The notes beneath the pieces are model-generated. The model had not been told where the DNA came from. It did not search any database and was given only the letters and a program-made list of their open reading frames with translations. Shown here piece by piece: positions 61,620 to 64,000 of a DNA stretch of 64,000 nucleotides (its first letter is position 1; every line of letters starts with the position of its first letter). The translations under genes were made by a program, and so were the position numbers. Origin of the DNA: CAZSBG01 sp964605145 (GTDB lineage: Bacteria; Zhuqueibacterota; Zhuqueibacteria; Thermofontimicrobiales; Thermofontimicrobiaceae). The stretch covers positions 32,248-96,247 of the forward strand of contig CAZSBG010000009.1 in NCBI GenBank assembly GCA_964605145.1, given 5' to 3'.

Positions 61620-63260
61620 ATGAAAAAAATTGTATGCTTTACGCTAATGATTGCCATGCTTTTGGCAAGTAATGAATTATTCGCTCAAAGCGTAGGAATT
61701 AATGCAGACGGAAGTTCACCCAATGCATCGGCCATGCTCGATGTAAAATCCACTACCAAAGGCTTCTTAGCGCCGCGGATGACTTCTGCCCAAAGAGGAG
61801 CAATCACTTCTCCGGCGACAGGATTGTTGGTATACCAAACCGATGCCACCGCCGGGTATTACTATTATGACGGTTCGGCATGGACACAGATCGGCCCTGC
61901 TTCCGGCGCCAGCCAATGGACAACCACCGGAAGTGATATTTATTATAACTCGGGCAATGCCGGTATCGGGACAAGCTCACCGAATTCATCGGCAATACTT
62001 GATTTAAGTTCCACCACCAAAGGATTTTTAGCACCGCGGATGACCCAGGCACAACGACTAGTCCTGGGTTGGGCTAATGGACTTACTGTTTTTCAAACAG
62101 ATGCCTCAATTGGGTATTATTACCTAGACGGTTATCATGAATCATGGTACAAAATAGCCACCACCTCCGACTTACAGTGGACCACAAATGGCAGCGCTAT
62201 TTATTACAATTCAGGCAATGTCGGCATCGGAACTACAAGCCCCGGTCATAAATTGACTGCTGAAGGTACCGGGGATTCAAATACCGGAGTTCTAGGGTTA
62301 GATATTACCGGAACTGGCGTAGGCGGTGGCTTTGTTTGGGCTTCATCGGCAACAGCACCAAATCTTGCGGTTAACAACAATGTTATCCATATTATAGGTA
62401 AAGATGATACAAATCCAAATAATTCGGGATACATTGGTTTCAATTTTATAGAAAGTGGCTCTACCGATAACTTTCTTACTTTCGGGTTATTTGCTAATGA
62501 TAATATCATGAACATCACTGGAGCCGGCAATGTCGGCATCGGTACTACTAATCCAACTGCAAAACTACATGTTCAGGGTGATATTAAAGCCACTGGTTTG
62601 GATCTTGGACTTACTAACAATGAAGGCAGCATTACCTATATTGACATGCTGGTAGGATATAACGATCTTAGATTGTTTGGTGACAATATCGGCAATCCGG
62701 ATATCTTAATCAATACAGATGGCAATGTTGGTATTGGAACAGAGGGAGTGCCTGCTGTAATAGATTTAGCTATCGGAGATAGTGACACAGGAATTAAGTG
62801 GAATAGTGATGGTTCGCTTTCAATTTATGGAAATAATTCGCCGCGTATCTTTGTAAAAGATAATGGAGAAATCGGTATCGGGACAACAACAACTTCTCAC
62901 CCGCTTCAGATGGCTTCCGGGGCTCATGTGACTAGTGCAGGGGTATGGACAAATGCATCCGATGCCAGATTGAAAACAAATGTTGTCAATACATCCTATG
63001 GCTTACAAGCTGTAATGCAACTTCACCCGGTAAATTATAATATGCGTAAAGGTGGAGAAGCACAGGTTGGTTTTCTTGCACAAGAAGTTCAGAAAATAGT
63101 TCCCGAAGTGGTAAGCGGCACCGAAGGCGATATTGAAAAAGGTGAAACTCTTGGTCTTTCTTATGGAAATCTTGTCCCTGTACTTACCAAAGCCATTCAG
63201 GAGCAGCAAAAACAAATCGATGAACTTTTGCTGATTGTAAAAGAACTTCAAAAAAAGTAA
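61620..63260 (+). CDS. Surface/fibre-like protein with C-terminal Peptidase_S74 domain
   Basis: The 546-residue protein has a signal peptide (IVCFTLMIAMLLASNELFAQ), two copies of a SSTTKGFLAPRMTxAQR block (about 38-60 and 130-150), several NVGIGTTxP repeats, and a C-terminal S74 domain (DARLKTNVVNTSYGLQAV, about 445-462, then GFLAQEVQKIVPEVV). S74 domains fold as trimers and release themselves; this is typical of fibre and adhesin proteins. The C-terminus ends with a coiled-coil (IQEQQKQIDELLLIVKELQ). AAGGAG precedes the ATG. It is followed after ten bases by the next gene. Confidence 0.92.
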   Translation: MKKIVCFTLMIAMLLASNELFAQSVGINADGSSPNASAMLDVKSTTKGFLAPRMTSAQRGAITSPATGLLVYQTDATAGYYYYDGSAWTQIGPASGASQWTTTGSDIYYNSGNAGIGTSSPNSSAILDLSSTTKGFLAPRMTQAQRLVLGWANGLTVFQTDASIGYYYLDGYHESWYKIATTSDLQWTTNGSAIYYNSGNVGIGTTSPGHKLTAEGTGDSNTGVLGLDITGTGVGGGFVWASSATAPNLAVNNNVIHIIGKDDTNPNNSGYIGFNFIESGSTDNFLTFGLFANDNIMNITGAGNVGIGTTNPTAKLHVQGDIKATGLDLGLTNNEGSITYIDMLVGYNDLRLFGDNIGNPDILINTDGNVGIGTEGVPAVIDLAIGDSDTGIKWNSDGSLSIYGNNSPRIFVKDNGEIGIGTTTTSHPLQMASGAHVTSAGVWTNASDARLKTNVVNTSYGLQAVMQLHPVNYNMRKGGEAQVGFLAQEVQKIVPEVVSGTEGDIEKGETLGLSYGNLVPVLTKAIQEQQKQIDELLLIVKELQKK

Positions 63261-63270
63261 GGAGCTTGAG

Positions 63271-64000
63271 ATGAAATTAAAGACTATTTTCATCCTGACG
63301 CTGCTGCTTGTTTTATTAATAACAAGTAAATCAGATGCCGGTGTTGTTAACAATTCAGCCAACATCGTAATTTCCAGCGGCGCTTACCTGGTTGTATCAG
63401 ATAATTATAAATCAGCAGGCAGCGGCGCGGCATCCGGCGACGGTGTGATCGATTTAAAAGGTAACCTGGTAAACAATAATACGTCCGGAAACCCGGTGTC
63501 CACTACCGGAACGGTTACATTCAGCGGCAGCGAGCAGCAGCAGATCAGCGGTAATTCTGTGGCGTTTGGCAATGTTACTTTATCAAATTCCAATGGAATT
63601 GTGATAGGATGTGACGCCTCTTTAGCCGGCAATTTAACATTAACCACGGGAGACCTTGATTTAAACGGTCACATCATTACTTTCGATACGGATGGTGAAT
63701 TGATAGAAAGCGCCGGCAACACGCTGACAAACACCACAGGCAACGCTACCATCACCATGTCGCTGAACAATCCGTCATCCCAAAATGTGGCCGGCATGGG
63801 CGCGGAAATTACCAGTTCAGCCAATTTGGGATCGACAACCATTTCCCGCGGTCACTCTGCCCAGACAGGCAATGACAACCAGGGCATTTACCGCTGGTAC
63901 GATATTGCGCCAACGAATAATTCCAGCCTCGATGCCACGCTTGTTTTTCATTACGACGAATCGGAATTGAACGGGATTTCGGAGAGCAATCTCGTGCTGT
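63271..64000 (+). CDS. Secreted beta-rich surface protein, partial
   Basis: The frame starts at ATG 63271 with AAGGAG upstream and runs off the right edge (about 243 residues visible). A signal peptide (TIFILTLLLVLLITSKSDA) is followed by repeats rich in Ser, Gly, Asn and Thr (VNNSANIVISSGAYLVVSD, TFSGSEQQQISGNSVAFGNVTLSNSNG) resembling parallel beta-helix surface proteins. No catalytic motif is visible in this part. It is cotranscribed with the S74 gene; its C-terminus is beyond the window. Confidence 0.8.
   Translation, partial: MKLKTIFILTLLLVLLITSKSDAGVVNNSANIVISSGAYLVVSDNYKSAGSGAASGDGVIDLKGNLVNNNTSGNPVSTTGTVTFSGSEQQQISGNSVAFGNVTLSNSNGIVIGCDASLAGNLTLTTGDLDLNGHIITFDTDGELIESAGNTLTNTTGNATITMSLNNPSSQNVAGMGAEITSSANLGSTTISRGHSAQTGNDNQGIYRWYDIAPTNNSSLDATLVFHYDESELNGISESNLVL

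Overview
The window is a bacterial chromosome segment with about 47 protein-coding genes, most of them on the minus strand. I see no rRNA, tRNA or CRISPR array. The organism looks like a member of the Fibrobacterota-Chlorobiota-Bacteroidota (FCB) side of the tree, for example Calditrichota, KSB1-like or Ignavibacteria. The clues are a secreted protein with a C-terminal YPNPFNPTTTI-type sorting domain, a Peptidase_S74 surface protein, many Bacteroidota-style lipoproteins and an AT-rich genome full of small palindromic repeats. This placement is inference; no marker gene was compared.

Layout. 1-2488: an HlyD-type adaptor of the NHLM/NHLP bacteriocin-export type, cut by the window edge, with a TolC-like outer-membrane protein. 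3468-19818: mostly housekeeping (pyruvate phosphate dikinase, CtpA protease, thymidylate kinase, MATE pump, inositol-phosphate synthase, PanD, CDP-alcohol phosphatidyltransferase, RsmI, lysine 6-transaminase, HIT protein, an EF-G2-like GTPase, an odd acyl-CoA-ligase-like protein). 20170-25833: sodium/solute symporter, lipoprotein, two-component system. 26044-36480: K+ channel, Nudix hydrolase, second symporter, CBM9-like protein, GH47 mannosidase, GH33 sialidase, GalU and a glucuronokinase-like GHMP kinase, which together suggest glycan scavenging and UDP-sugar supply. 36764-50974: M3 and S9 peptidases, Rho_N-like protein, URO-D-like protein, glycosyltransferase-like protein, Tat-exported FAD enzyme, IPT/TIG surface protein, DUF4870 protein, TlpA-like thioredoxin. 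51239-53061: an ABC transporter pair. 58190-64000: three large secreted or surface proteins.

The most interesting region is 53048-57919. A near-consensus sigma-70-type promoter precedes a minus-strand run: HPr-kinase-like protein, PqqD-like peptide chaperone, radical SAM/SPASM enzyme, a very short gene, a Ser/His signal-peptidase-like protein and a PF14907-type nucleotidyltransferase. The short gene (54867-55016, 49 codons) has a good ribosome binding site and encodes a Lys-rich leader with a YxxPxI motif followed by a Ser/Thr-rich tail with two cysteines. It looks like the precursor of a ribosomally made, modified peptide. HPr-kinase-like, PqqD-like and nucleotidyltransferase proteins are known around lasso peptides, but here the lasso cyclase and transglutaminase-like protease are absent from the run and a radical SAM enzyme is present. 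I propose an uncharacterised radical-SAM RiPP system, possibly with a phosphorylated product.

The intergenic spaces carry several families of palindromic repeats (GTCATTCC-ended, GTCATTGCGAG-type, ACACGGATGA-type, CTACCGGACA-ended), with three of them side by side inside the peptide cluster.
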